This document shows positions 48,178-56,987 of a stretch of 64,000 nucleotides of DNA, one piece after another. Origin of the DNA: Dendronalium phyllosphericum CENA369. Its GTDB lineage: Bacteria > Cyanobacteriota > Cyanobacteriia > Cyanobacteriales > Nostocaceae. The number at the start of each line of letters is the position of its first letter. Position 1 is the stretch's first letter. The stretch is from NCBI RefSeq assembly GCF_016056275.1, contig NZ_JAECZA010000289.1, positions 89,984 to 153,983 of the forward strand, read 5' to 3'. The notes under the pieces are model-generated. The model saw only the letters and a program-made list of their open reading frames with translations, had not been told where the DNA came from and made no database searches. Position numbers and translations under genes: made by a program.

Positions 48178-48438
48178 TTGGACTGCACAACCATAACATC
48201 CTCAACTTTCAATGTCAGTCTATTTTTACCATCAAAATCAAATTTTAATTATTTTTTCAGAAAATATTAATATGCCCAGTAGTAATCATGAGAAATAATT
48301 AATAATTATTTACATGAAAATCCTAACATTCATTAATTATAAATACATGAAAATAAGGGAAATAGATGAAATCTAATTATCCACTGTTTAAATAATATTT
48401 AGCTGTTTAAAACTCTAATATTAGAGTCCTTAACTTTG

Positions 48439-48667
48439 CTATGAACCCTCTGTAAATCGCAATTGTAAGAGAATGGTAAAACCAGAAGGTTTCTTTTTAT
48501 TTGAGATGAGTCTTCTAGCTGTACCTAAATGCGGGGAGTTGGTGCTGCAAATTACCACACCGCGTTCTCCTCCTAAATAATCTATTCCAAGCGTTGTAAC
48601 CAATTGCTAATAAATTAGTGGCGATAAAATATTGTTGCCAATCTTGAGTGTTTATTTCTGTAGTCAT
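48439..48667 (-). pseudogene. frameshifted relative of the gene at 49555
   Basis: Starts with ATGA overlapping the stop of the methyltransferase at 48664. Frame one reads DWQQYFIATNLLAIGYNAWN; after one base shift near 48570 a second frame reads GGERGVVICSTNSPHLGTA and FTILLQLRFTEG before a stop at 48439. The order matches the N-terminal half of the 49555 protein (NSFIHNNILVIGYTGW, then FGRGVVICDVDT, then FTLQFLPSDL). The C-terminal CYEQVCK part is missing. So a broken, shortened copy. Confidence 0.6.
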
Positions 48668-49536
48668 TTTAAATTAACCTCATGAATTGATAACTGCCAA
48701 AGTTGGATAGAATAACGCAAATGGCTCTCAAAAATAGCGCGTGCTGCTAACCCCTCAGTAATTGGCTTTTCTAGCCAACGGTTAAATATCCAACGACCGA
48801 GTGTGTATAATGGTGGGAGTGCGATCGCCACAACATCAGCAATATATTTGACCGTTGTCAGCCCAAAAGTACGAAAGTTATTAACACACAAGTCAATCGT
48901 TGGTGCAACTTGAGTAGAGATGTCCTCATTCTTAATTAACTTAAATCCAGTCTGCATCAACGCTGTTTGAAGCTCACTGGCGACATGACAATTAGAAAAA
49001 ATACCTTCTCGGTATTCGGCATCATAACGCATCATATCGGCAAGCAGCAAGTAGCCACCACTACTCAGTAAACGAGCTGCACCTTCAGCCAAATCCTCAA
49101 CAGCAATATATTGACTGCTTTCGCTGAACAGAACTAAATCGTATGAGTATGATTTGTGAAAATCTTCAAATCTCGTTAAGTAAAAAGGTACTTGACCGTT
49201 GGTATTGTGAATAAATCTCTCTTGCTGGAGTGCGTCGGGTGCTAATCCCTCAACACTGAAACCGCGTGAGCACAGATATGCTGCGTTACCTCCAATCCCA
49301 CAGCCTACGTCAAGCACAGTTTTTGTACCTTCTGGAATAAAACTCAAAAGTTTAGCTGTATATGCAGCTTGCGCTACACGCAGGCGAGTTAGAGTCAATT
49401 CCTCACCCGCAGTAGGTAGTGGCTCCCAATACCCGTAATGGAGATAGTCGGAATTTGTAAGTCCCATGTAATAATCTATCGCTGCATTTTGGTAGCGAGT
49501 TGCTTTGGGAATTTTGCTTGATTTTGGCTTGAGCAT
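48664..49536 (-). CDS. class I SAM-dependent methyltransferase
   Basis: 290 aa. SAM-binding motif I is KTVLDVGCGIGGNAAYLCSRG (about residues 71-91), motif II YDLVLFSESSQYI and motif III LSSGGYLLLADMM. The lead YYMGLTNSDYLHYGYWEPL is like that of sarcosine/tocopherol/mycolic-type small-molecule methyltransferases. The C-terminus (IADVVAIALPPLYTLGRWIF) is hydrophobic, suggesting a lipid substrate or membrane contact. Substrate unknown. It overlaps the broken gene at 48439 by 4 bp and follows the 49555 gene by 18 bp, so it sits in an operon. Confidence 0.8.
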   Translation of the reverse strand: MLKPKSSKIPKATRYQNAAIDYYMGLTNSDYLHYGYWEPLPTAGEELTLTRLRVAQAAYTAKLLSFIPEGTKTVLDVGCGIGGNAAYLCSRGFSVEGLAPDALQQERFIHNTNGQVPFYLTRFEDFHKSYSYDLVLFSESSQYIAVEDLAEGAARLLSSGGYLLLADMMRYDAEYREGIFSNCHVASELQTALMQTGFKLIKNEDISTQVAPTIDLCVNNFRTFGLTTVKYIADVVAIALPPLYTLGRWIFNRWLEKPITEGLAARAIFESHLRYSIQLWQLSIHEVNLK

Positions 49537-49554
49537 TGGGGACTAAAGTAAGTT

Positions 49555-50019
49555 TTAGGGTATTAGGCTTGGGTTAAATTCTGACCATCGCTTGCAAACT
49601 TGTTCGTAGCAATCGGGTGGAGTAATTTTTAGTTGATGTAAAAAATTCACCTCAATTTGAGGTTCAGCCTTTAGCACCAGAAGAATATCTTGATGGGGAT
49701 TGTATGTTGCGACTGCTGGGGAAATTGATGAAATCATTGATGAGCAGATTGATTGCGATATAGCCCCACAATCCTGAAACGATCGCAAGTAAAACCTAAT
49801 CAGATCGGAAGGAAGAAATTGCAGGGTGAAGGAAACTGTATCAACACTTGTAATTGTCGGGTGAGTAACTTTAGTATCCACATCACAAATAACAACTCCC
49901 CGCCCAAATAATTGAAATCCTTTCCATCCTGTGTAACCGATTACCAATATATTGTTATGGATAAAGCTGTTTTGCCAGTAGCCGAAATTTCCTTGCCAAA
50001 CACTATTGGATGGTCGCAT
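49555..50019 (-). CDS. uncharacterised protein with CYEQVCK motif
   Basis: About 154 aa from the ATG at 50019, which has GGAGG about 6 bases upstream and overlaps the cobW end by 17 bp. No known domain. Order of features: FIHNNILVIGYTGWKG, GRGVVICDVDT, a beta-rich middle (VSFTLQFLPSDLI), AVATYNPHQDILLVLKAEPQIEVNFLHQL, and the end TPPDCYEQVCKRWSEFNP. The protein partly encoded at 63669 aligns over the last 60 residues, and 48439 is a broken copy of the first half. Function unknown; in this window all copies adjoin lipid or SAM-dependent enzymes or CobW. Confidence 0.7.
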   Translation of the reverse strand: MRPSNSVWQGNFGYWQNSFIHNNILVIGYTGWKGFQLFGRGVVICDVDTKVTHPTITSVDTVSFTLQFLPSDLIRFYLRSFQDCGAISQSICSSMISSISPAVATYNPHQDILLVLKAEPQIEVNFLHQLKITPPDCYEQVCKRWSEFNPSLIP

Positions 50020-51061
50020 TGACTTCCTCCCCCAACACAATTGACTCAATGCGAACCTGCTCAAGCTTTCGTCCAATCAATACTAATCGCGTTTGACGGG
50101 CTTGGTGGGGTTGCCAAGGACGGTCGTAAAAGTAATCAAATCGATTACCGACACCCTGTAATACCAAACGCATGGCTTTGTTCGGAACTGCTACAAATCC
50201 CTTAATTCGATAAATTTCTTGCTGTTGCACCAATGTTTGCAAGCGTTTAATCAAGACAGACGGCTCAAATGCTTGGTCTAGTAGTAGTTGCACTGAATTA
50301 ATCCCGTCATCATGTTCGTGGTCTTCTTCAGTATCGTGGTGACTGGGGCGACTATCTAAGTTGTCTTCTACCGCAGCGTTGAAACCGAGTAACAAATCGC
50401 TACTAATTTTACCGTCTTGGCAAGCAATGACTTTTACACCAGGGGATAAGTTCTGCTTTAACCAATCCTGCACCTTAACTTGCGTTGGTTCGTCAACGCG
50501 ATCGCTCTTAGTAAGCAACACTAAATCAGCACAAGCCAGCTGATCTTCAAATAGTTCCTCAATCGGTGTTTCGTGTTCTAGGCTAGAGTCAGCTTGTCGC
50601 TGGGCTAAGAGGGCTGCTAAATCACCTACATATTGATTAGTTGCCAAGGCTTCACAATCCACCACAGTGATTACGCCGTCCACTGTAGCGCCGGTGCGAA
50701 TCTCGGGCCAGCGAAATGCTTGCACCAATGGTTTTGGGAGTGCTAGTCCAGAGGTTTCAATCAACATACAGTCTAGGCGATCGCGCCGCTTCAATAATTC
50801 CTGCATTGCTGGTAAGAATTCCTCTTGTACTGTGCAGCACAAGCAACCGTTGGTGAGTTCAACAATATTACTGTTGGGGTCTTCTTCGTCGTCACAAACT
50901 CGGCAATCACGCAAAAGTTCGCCATCAATTCCCATTTCCCCAAATTCATTCACCAAAACAGCAATGCGTCGCCCTTCATTGTTTTGCAATAAATGGCGAA
51001 TTAACGTCGTTTTGCCTGCGCCGAGAAATCCTGTAATGACTGTGACGGGAATTTTGTGCAT
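50003..51061 (-). CDS. CobW/COG0523 family GTPase (metallochaperone)
   Basis: 352 aa. G1 ITGFLGAGKTTLIRHLL (residues about 8-24), the COG0523 hallmark NGCLCCTVQ, G3-like ETSGLALP and G4 LLTKSD. A histidine/acid-rich metal-binding stretch (SHHDTEEDHEHDD, about 238-250) precedes the CobW C-terminal domain (EIYRIKGFVAVPNKAMRLVLQGVG). These GTPases insert zinc, cobalt or other metals; which one cannot be read from sequence. It is first of a tight run with 49555 and 48664. Confidence 0.9.
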   Translation of the reverse strand: MHKIPVTVITGFLGAGKTTLIRHLLQNNEGRRIAVLVNEFGEMGIDGELLRDCRVCDDEEDPNSNIVELTNGCLCCTVQEEFLPAMQELLKRRDRLDCMLIETSGLALPKPLVQAFRWPEIRTGATVDGVITVVDCEALATNQYVGDLAALLAQRQADSSLEHETPIEELFEDQLACADLVLLTKSDRVDEPTQVKVQDWLKQNLSPGVKVIACQDGKISSDLLLGFNAAVEDNLDSRPSHHDTEEDHEHDDGINSVQLLLDQAFEPSVLIKRLQTLVQQQEIYRIKGFVAVPNKAMRLVLQGVGNRFDYFYDRPWQPHQARQTRLVLIGRKLEQVRIESIVLGEEVNATIQ

Positions 51062-51149
51062 ATAAAATAAGTTGTTTGTTGATTAAAGGAGCGATCGCCA
51101 GAAAGAAGTTGTAAGCGCAGATATCATGCAGTATTGCCAGCGTTAAAAT

Positions 51150-52421
51150 TCAAATATTTATGTTCTGCAACACCGCCAAGGATGAGTGGTCAAGTTGTGG
51201 CTGGCGACCCCACAGCCCGGTCATCAGTCGCAGCAGTAGCCGTCGTAGGAAAGACCAATAAATCATCAGCCGCAGTACTAGCCGCCGCAGTCTAACAATT
51301 GGCAGCCAGTGGTTAGAAAAGCTGCGGTTGAGAATATCGGTAAAGGCAAGCACCACCCAATTTTCATAGCGTCGCCAGCGATCGTAGCGTTTTAGGACTG
51401 CTAGAGAACCCAGGTCTTGTTTGTGTTGTTGTGCAGTTTGCAGCACTTGGACTAGGGCAGCCGCATCACGAATACCCATGTTTAGCCCCTGACCACCCAC
51501 CGGATGACAGCAGTGGGCAGCATCTCCCAGCAACACCAAGCGCGGTTGGCAATAGTGACGGCTCTGCATCAATCGTGCTGGAAACACTAAAGGCTGGCTC
51601 AACAAGGTTAGTTTCCCCATTTGTTCGCCGTAGCGTCGTCGCAGTTCGGTCATAAACTGGTCGCTTGGCAGAGCAACTATTGCCTGAGCCTCTGCGTGGG
51701 GGGCAATCCAGACAATTTGACAGCGATTATCAGGCAAGGGCAAAATTGCAAAAGGGCCGCTAGGCCAAAAACGCTCGTAGCCGATATTCTGGTGCGATCG
51801 CTCTGGGGCAACAAAAGCTGTGATACAGGATTGCCAGTAAGCCCAGCCGTTAGTTTCGATGCCAGCAGAAGAGCGAATTTGCGAGTTGATACCATCAGCA
51901 GCCACCACCAACTGCGATCGCAACCCTTGTTGACCTTGGGAATTCTCCAGCACTACTTCTGCGGTTTCAGTTCCATAGCGCACCTCAACCACTTGAGTCT
52001 CATACATACAGATGATATTAGCTGCTGTTGCCACTCGTTGCTGAAGTGCCGCCATCAGCACCTTATGCTCACCACAGTAGTAAACTGCTGCTTCTCCCAA
52101 ATCTTTAGGGCAAAACTCAACTCGGTGGGGATAGTCTGCGTCCGACAGTAATACCCGTGAAAAATGGCTAATTTTTGGTGCAATTTGCGACCATAGCCCT
52201 AAATCACGAAAAATTTTGCTCGTCATCGACGACAGGGCATAAGCGCGCGATCGCTCTGTTGCTTGCTGCTGTTGTTGTGCTTCTACTACTACAATTCGCA
52301 AACCTGACGATTGCAGTCCACAGGCTAGTGTCAAACCTGAAATACCGCCGCCGACAATAACTACATCGCAGTTTGCCAAAGATGGATGCAGTAATGAGGT
52401 CATAGCTTGAAACTCACGCAT
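51150..52421 (-). CDS. FAD-dependent aromatic hydroxylase (UbiH/Coq6 family)
   Basis: 423 aa; MTSLLHPSLAN at 52403 is an alternative start. FAD motifs: DVVIVGGGISGLTLACGL near the N-terminus, the VVAADGINSQIRSSAG middle motif and RLVLLGDAAHCCHPVGGQGLNMGIRDAAAL. The C-terminal 60 residues are basic and hydrophobic (RLRRLVLRLMIYWSFLRRLL) and may touch the membrane. UbiH-type enzymes hydroxylate prenylated quinone rings. It lies 16 bp after the MPBQ/MSBQ methyltransferase stop, so a role in plastoquinone or tocopherol-related ring modification is a fair inference. Confidence 0.85.
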   Translation of the reverse strand: MREFQAMTSLLHPSLANCDVVIVGGGISGLTLACGLQSSGLRIVVVEAQQQQQATERSRAYALSSMTSKIFRDLGLWSQIAPKISHFSRVLLSDADYPHRVEFCPKDLGEAAVYYCGEHKVLMAALQQRVATAANIICMYETQVVEVRYGTETAEVVLENSQGQQGLRSQLVVAADGINSQIRSSAGIETNGWAYWQSCITAFVAPERSHQNIGYERFWPSGPFAILPLPDNRCQIVWIAPHAEAQAIVALPSDQFMTELRRRYGEQMGKLTLLSQPLVFPARLMQSRHYCQPRLVLLGDAAHCCHPVGGQGLNMGIRDAAALVQVLQTAQQHKQDLGSLAVLKRYDRWRRYENWVVLAFTDILNRSFSNHWLPIVRLRRLVLRLMIYWSFLRRLLLRLMTGLWGRQPQLDHSSLAVLQNINI

Positions 52422-52436
52422 TGGTCATAATGCTTG

Positions 52437-53441
52437 CTACCTAACCAAGCTGGAGGGAGTTACCTTAGCAAAGTTTCTGTCCATCAATTCTGTACGTGAA
52501 TTTGCCCGCACAGCACGGAACATTCCAAATCGGCACAGTCCTGCACCAAAGGCTAAACGCATCAATAAAAACGTCGGCACTTCGCGCACAGACTTAATGA
52601 AACCAGACAGTCCAAAACGCAGAAATCCGCTTGGGCGAACCACTCCTTGCCAAATCGAATCTAACCAAGAAGGAAGGGTTGCTTGCGTCCAATCAGCCGT
52701 AATTACCTCTCCTTCCACTAATCCTGTAGCTGCCAACAGTTCGGAGAATCCCTCAATGCTAGAAAAAGCTGGATGAGACCACTGATCTAGCAGTTGTCGC
52801 ATTACTGGTTTCTCCCAAAAATTTAGCGGCTTTTGGCGGTCATCCCTTTGATTCCAGTCAGCGACAACCAAAATTCCACCTGGCTTTAGCACCCGCATTA
52901 ATTCTCTGGCAAAAATGGCTTTATCAGGCATATGGGGGCCTGCTTCGATTGACCAAACTACATCAAAACTGGCATCTGGAAACGACAATGCCATTGCATC
53001 ATCGACTGCAAACTGGGCGTTTAGTTCTTGGGGTGTTAACTCCTGGGCGCGTTTTACTTGCTGTGGGCTGATGGTAATTCCTGTGACAGCAAATCCATAA
53101 TCTCGCGCTAAAATCCGGCTGCTACCCCCAATCCCACAGCCAACATCTAAGACGGTAGTATCAGGAGGTAATTTATCTAAACCGCCCCACTTAACCATTT
53201 CATGCACAAAATCAGATTTAGCAACCAAAAAATCCTTGCGTCTTGGTGGCGAACCGTAGTGACCGAGGTGAATGTGTTCTCCCCAGTAAAATTCTAGGAT
53301 GCCGTCAAGCGTCCATTGGTCGTAGGAATTGGCGACTGTGGCTGAGGATTGATACTTACGGGCAGTTAGAAAATAAACCGCAATTCCAATTAGTAAAACC
53401 AGAAGAGAACCAATTACAAAATAAACTAATAAAGTTGACAT
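52437..53441 (-). CDS. MPBQ/MSBQ methyltransferase (plastoquinone/tocopherol)
   Basis: 334 aa. N-terminal membrane helix (about 4-26, VYFVIGSLLVLLIGIAVYFL). Then YDQWTLDGILEFYWGEHIHLGHYG, motif I TVLDVGCGIGGSSRILA, VTGITISPQQVKRAQEL, SFDVVWSIEAGPHMPDK, GGILVVADWNQRDD, and the C-terminal KSVREVPTFLLMRLAFGAGLCRFGMFRAVR. I recognise this as the cyanobacterial sll0418 type, which methylates 2-methyl-6-phytyl- and -solanesyl-benzoquinol. It stands upstream of the UbiH-like gene in one transcript direction. The orphan riboswitch at 54.3 kb points this way but lies 860 bp off. Confidence 0.9.
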   Translation of the reverse strand: MSTLLVYFVIGSLLVLLIGIAVYFLTARKYQSSATVANSYDQWTLDGILEFYWGEHIHLGHYGSPPRRKDFLVAKSDFVHEMVKWGGLDKLPPDTTVLDVGCGIGGSSRILARDYGFAVTGITISPQQVKRAQELTPQELNAQFAVDDAMALSFPDASFDVVWSIEAGPHMPDKAIFARELMRVLKPGGILVVADWNQRDDRQKPLNFWEKPVMRQLLDQWSHPAFSSIEGFSELLAATGLVEGEVITADWTQATLPSWLDSIWQGVVRPSGFLRFGLSGFIKSVREVPTFLLMRLAFGAGLCRFGMFRAVRANSRTELMDRNFAKVTPSSLVR

Positions 53442-53490
53442 TGTTGTGAAAACTTTTTATGTAGCTAACCGTTGATAGATGTTGATGTGT

Positions 53491-53691
53491 TTATGGTTCA
53501 TCCCGAATTAGACGAGAGATCGTAAGAGAAATCTTCCTATAGGTTGAACTTGCAATATTTTGCCAACCTCGAATTATTTTCCTGAAATTTAGAAAGGGTT
53601 GCTGCTTATCTTCTCTAAAACCTGTTTGTTTGACAAAAGGATGAACAGCAGTAGGAATCTTCCCAGTCCGGTGAAGATAATATTTCGGCAT
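53491..53691 (-). CDS. possible small basic protein, 66 aa
   Basis: MPKYYLHRTGKIPTAVHPFV begins it and SRLIRDEP ends it. It is rich in Lys/Arg and not of repeat origin, but there is no ribosome site of note and I recognise no relatives. Could be a non-coding frame. Confidence 0.22.
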   Translation of the reverse strand: MPKYYLHRTGKIPTAVHPFVKQTGFREDKQQPFLNFRKIIRGWQNIASSTYRKISLTISRLIRDEP

Positions 53692-53754
53692 GATGATTAA
53701 CCGAGTCAGAATTTAACGAAAATACACAGAAGTTATGCACGCCAGATATTAAGA

Positions 53755-53787
53755 GGGAGTAGGGAGTAGGGAGTGGGGAGTAGGGAA
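53755..53787 (+). repeat. GGGAGTA heptamer tract (left arm of an inverted pair)
   Basis: Four and a half copies of GGGAGTA/GGGAGTG end in TAGGGAA at 53781-53787, the same 7 bases that follow the MITE-like element. The opposite-sense tract lies at 54127. Confidence 0.75.
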
Positions 53788-53995
53788 CCATTGGTGTCAA
53801 ATTAACGTAGAACCGATGTCAAGCAAGGAACTGAAGTTCCTTGCTGATAGCAAAAGTAATATTTAGATTACTGAATATTCCCCAAGATTTTGAGTTAACT
53901 TCAGTAGACAGTAGCTCAAAGCCCGTAAAGTTTATTTCTTGGCGCGTGAGGAAGCCAACACCAAAGCTATTTCTAGCTTAAGTTGACACCAATGG
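53788..53995. mobile_element. 208-bp MITE-like element with 13-bp TIRs and 7-bp target duplication
   Basis: The ends are CCATTGGTGTCAA and its exact inverse TTGACACCAATGG; similarity continues inward (TTAACGTAGAA against TTAAGCTAGAA). The flanks carry the direct repeat TAGGGAA (53781-53787 and 53996-54002). No transposase is encoded. Inside, AGCAAGGAACT and AGTTCCTTGCT (about 53823-53846) form a strong hairpin. This is the structure of a non-autonomous transposon moved in trans, inserted into a GGGAGTA tract. Confidence 0.82.
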
Positions 53996-54126
53996 TAGGG
54001 AACCCATGCTTAAAGAAATGGAATTGGAATAAAGATTTTTATGTCTCGTACTAAGTATCTCGACATAATTTTTTGATTTTTAGGGGGCTGTTAGACCCCC
54101 AAAAGACATTTGTTAAAGCACATCTC

Positions 54127-54162
54127 TACTCCCTACTCCCTACTCCCTACTCCCTACTCCCT
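54127..54162 (-). repeat. CTACTCC heptamer tract (right arm of an inverted pair)
   Basis: About five copies of ACTCCCT in the opposite sense to the tract at 53755. The 3' end of the small frame behind the riboswitch runs into it. Confidence 0.8.
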
Positions 54163-54266
54163 GTTTTTTTGTAATTACTTATTTCGTGAAAAGCCGCCAT
54201 TTGTAGCGTTTTAATGTGCGGTGCTTTCAAAATATCAAACCTAGCGATCGCCATGTAATAAACCAT
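54147..54266 (-). pseudogene. 39-codon stub behind the third cobalamin riboswitch
   Basis: The ATG at 54266 lies in the SD-masking hairpin, exactly as at cbiM. The frame reads MVYYMAIARFDILKAPHIKT then LQMAAFHEISNYKK and ends in residues GSRE read from the heptamer repeat. No known protein is recognised. It looks like a gene start cut off by the repeat tract. The possible N-terminal piece is too short to name the lost gene. Confidence 0.45.
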
Positions 54267-54418
54267 CCGTGCCTCGCAGATGTACAAAATTTACAAGTCA
54301 ACTTCGGCGGGCATTCTGACTCACAAGGTAAACCTTGATTACAGCTGCGGGACAGCGCCAGATTCACACCGGACTTTCCCCCTTACCTCTAGTGGCTGAC
54401 CCCCACTAGAACCGAGAT
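54264..54418 (-). promoter_or_regulatory. cobalamin riboswitch, apparently orphaned
   Basis: Aptamer on the minus strand at about 54302-54418 with the conserved blocks AAGGGGGAAAGTCCGGTG, GCGCTGTCCCGC, AGCTGTAA, GAGTCAGAATGCCCGCCG. The platform hairpin CATCTG-CGAGGCA-CGGATG (54264-54282) hides GAGG before an ATG, as in the other two copies. It points away from nrdA. No gene follows for more than 500 bp except a stub, repeats and a MITE-like element. Confidence 0.9.
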
Positions 54419-54696
54419 TCCTTTGCATCTTAACACAACAGTGATTTGCTTGCGTAAAAATCAATGGTCGATCTATACTGGCATTCGTCGTTAATCGGGG
54501 CAAGTTTCATTCTTTACTAAAGCTTGCTCTGGATTTTTATTGGACAATTTTTTTAACAGTTTTTCAACCTCAGAAATTGTTAGGATTGCCAGCGTTTGGT
54601 GACATAACGTTGACAATTTTTTATATTGCTAAACCTAGTTAACAATTCTTTTCCATTCTGACAATTATTTTTCTCCAATTCATTAACTTATCCAGT

Positions 54697-56952
54697 ATGC
54701 AAGCTCCATCCAAACTCTTTGAGGAATCCATAACAGATATCTATGTTGTTCGTCGTGATGGTTCGACGACACCGTTAGAAATTAATAAAATTCGCACAGT
54801 AGTTAATTGGTCTTGTTGCGGACTTTGCTGCAATTTCATTGCCTTAGAAGCACATCTGACAACTCGATTGCGCCCCGGTATTACTACAAGAGAAATTCAA
54901 GATAATTTAATTCGCTGTGCTTTGGATTTGTGCAGCCCTGAAGAACCTGATTGGCGACAAGTGGCAGGGCGATTACATATTTGGAGTTTGTGGAAAGATA
55001 CTCAAGTTAGTCGTGGTTATCAGTACGGTTACTATGCTCAAACTGTACATGACAAAGTTCTCAAAGGAGAATACGATCGCCGCATCTTAATCTACACTCC
55101 AGAAGAATTAGAAATTGCCAATACTTGGATTAATCCTGACTGGGATGCCGACTATGATTACGCAGGAGCAGTATTACTGACGAAACGATATCTCCTGGCG
55201 AATGAATTACCTCAAGAAGCATTTTTAACTTGTGCGCTGTTGATAGCCTCCGTAGAAACACAAGAGAATCGGTTAACCTGGGCAAGGGAGTTTTATGAAG
55301 CGTTAGCGAATCGTCAAATATCTTTAGCAACGCCAATTTTAGCGAACTTACGGATTCCCAATGGTTCTCTTGCTAGTTGTTTCATTACGGCAATGGACGA
55401 CAATTTAGAAAGCATTTTTGGCAGTATTCATGATGCAGCGCGGATTTCCAAAAATGGCGGTGGTGTGGGCGTGAATCTGTCTCGGATTCGGGCTACTGGT
55501 AGTTGGGTGATGGGAAAGAAGAACGCCTCTGGTGGTGTCGTTCCCTGGATTAAGTTATTGAATGATACAGCGATCGCCGTCAATCAAGGTGGACGCAGAG
55601 CAGGTGCTGTCACCGTCAGTCTAGATGTTTGGCATTTAGACATAAGCGAATTTTTGGAAATGCAAACCGAGAATGGAGACGCGCGACGTAAAGCTTATGA
55701 TGTGTTTCCGCAATTGGTTGTCAGTGATGAATTTATGCGAAGAGTGCAAGCAGATACAGAATGGACGTTGGTAGATCCATATGAGGTGCGAACTCGTTTA
55801 GGGATTGAACTAGCAGAACTTTGGGGTGAAGAATTTGAACATGCTTTCAATCAAATTGAAGCCAGTTTAGATAAATCAATTACGCTCTACAAACGGGTGA
55901 ATGCTCGTCTACTATTCAAACAGGTGATGCGAACCCAATTAGAAACCGGAATGCCTTATCTATGGTTCAAAGATACCGCAAACCGAGCTAACCCCAATCA
56001 GCATGAAGGTTATATTCCTGGCGGAAACTTGTGTCAAGAATCATGGTCAAATGTCAAACCAGACCAAGAAGCACATTCATGTAATCTCCTCAGCATTAAT
56101 CTTGCGAATTTGGAGGATGAACAGCGAGCAGAAATTTGTCAGATTGCAGTACGTATATTAGATAATACCATTGAACTTACTTCACCGCCGTTTGCTGCTA
56201 GTGCCACCCACAACGCCAAATATCGCACAATTGGGGTCGGCTGTATGGGATTAGCCGACTGGTTAGCAAAACGTCATCTCACCTATACTCATCTTCAGGA
56301 AATTAGTGATTTATTTGAAGACATCGGTTACTACTGCACCGCAGCATCGATGGAACTGGCGAAGGAACGAGGCGCGTATCCTGCTTTTGTAGGTAGTGAA
56401 TGGAGCAAGGGACATTTAATTGGAGCAAAATCTGTAGATTGGTTTAAGCAACACGCTCTTCTTCCAGAACGCTTTTTACAACTGAGTCAAGATATCAAGC
56501 AATATGGGATTCGCAATTCACATATTACTGCGATCGCACCCAACACTTCTTCATCTTTAGTTCAAGGTTGTACAGCCAGCGTTTTGCCCGTTTACAGCAA
56601 ATTCTTTTATGAAAAGTGGGCAAAGGGTTCAGTACCCATCGCACCGCCTTACATTCGGGATCGTTTATGGTTTTATGTCGAAAATAAGACACTAGATCAG
56701 AAAAAAGTCGTCAAAGCGATCGCCACAATTCAGCAATGGATTGATACTGGAATTTCGATGGAATTGTTATTTAACTTGAACGCTGGAGTTTATTTCCCCG
56801 ACGAGCCAGAGCGATGTCTGACAGCTGTTGATATTTTTGAAACCATAATGCTGGCTTGGAAGTTGGGTTGTAAAGCAATCTACTACATTCGCACTGTCCA
56901 AAAAGACAGTTTTAAAGAATCGAACGAGCAATGTGTTGCTTGTTCAAACTAA
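54697..56952 (+). CDS. nrdA: class I ribonucleotide reductase, alpha subunit
   Basis: 751 aa. N-terminal ATP cone (about 12-100, VVRRDGSTTPLEINKIRTVV) for dATP inhibition. The barrel holds ANLRIPNGSLASCFITAMDD (first active-site Cys), GGGVGVNLSRIRATGS, GNLCQESW (Cys/Glu of the active site, with N), and APNTSSSLVQGCTASVLPVYS. The end CVACSN carries the mobile Cys pair that thioredoxin reduces. It makes deoxyribonucleotides without B12. No clear ribosome site precedes the ATG. nrdB follows after a 480-bp interruption by a four-helix-bundle gene and repeats. Confidence 0.95.
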   Translation: MQAPSKLFEESITDIYVVRRDGSTTPLEINKIRTVVNWSCCGLCCNFIALEAHLTTRLRPGITTREIQDNLIRCALDLCSPEEPDWRQVAGRLHIWSLWKDTQVSRGYQYGYYAQTVHDKVLKGEYDRRILIYTPEELEIANTWINPDWDADYDYAGAVLLTKRYLLANELPQEAFLTCALLIASVETQENRLTWAREFYEALANRQISLATPILANLRIPNGSLASCFITAMDDNLESIFGSIHDAARISKNGGGVGVNLSRIRATGSWVMGKKNASGGVVPWIKLLNDTAIAVNQGGRRAGAVTVSLDVWHLDISEFLEMQTENGDARRKAYDVFPQLVVSDEFMRRVQADTEWTLVDPYEVRTRLGIELAELWGEEFEHAFNQIEASLDKSITLYKRVNARLLFKQVMRTQLETGMPYLWFKDTANRANPNQHEGYIPGGNLCQESWSNVKPDQEAHSCNLLSINLANLEDEQRAEICQIAVRILDNTIELTSPPFAASATHNAKYRTIGVGCMGLADWLAKRHLTYTHLQEISDLFEDIGYYCTAASMELAKERGAYPAFVGSEWSKGHLIGAKSVDWFKQHALLPERFLQLSQDIKQYGIRNSHITAIAPNTSSSLVQGCTASVLPVYSKFFYEKWAKGSVPIAPPYIRDRLWFYVENKTLDQKKVVKAIATIQQWIDTGISMELLFNLNAGVYFPDEPERCLTAVDIFETIMLAWKLGCKAIYYIRTVQKDSFKESNEQCVACSN

Positions 56953-56953
56953 C

Positions 56954-56987
56954 TAGGGAGTAGGGAGTGGGGAGTAGGGAGTAGGGA
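56954..56987 (+). repeat. GGGAGTA heptamer tract after nrdA
   Basis: Begins 2 bp after the nrdA stop; about four and a half units. Its opposite-sense partner lies at 57391. Confidence 0.8.

Noticed and set aside
53615-53800. 61-codon minus-strand frame
   Set aside because: Its start is read from a GGGAGTA tract and the MITE end; the product is repeat-derived.
54264-54418. Riboswitch as direct regulator of nrdA
   Set aside because: All conserved elements read on the minus strand, away from nrdA, so it cannot lie in the nrdA leader.
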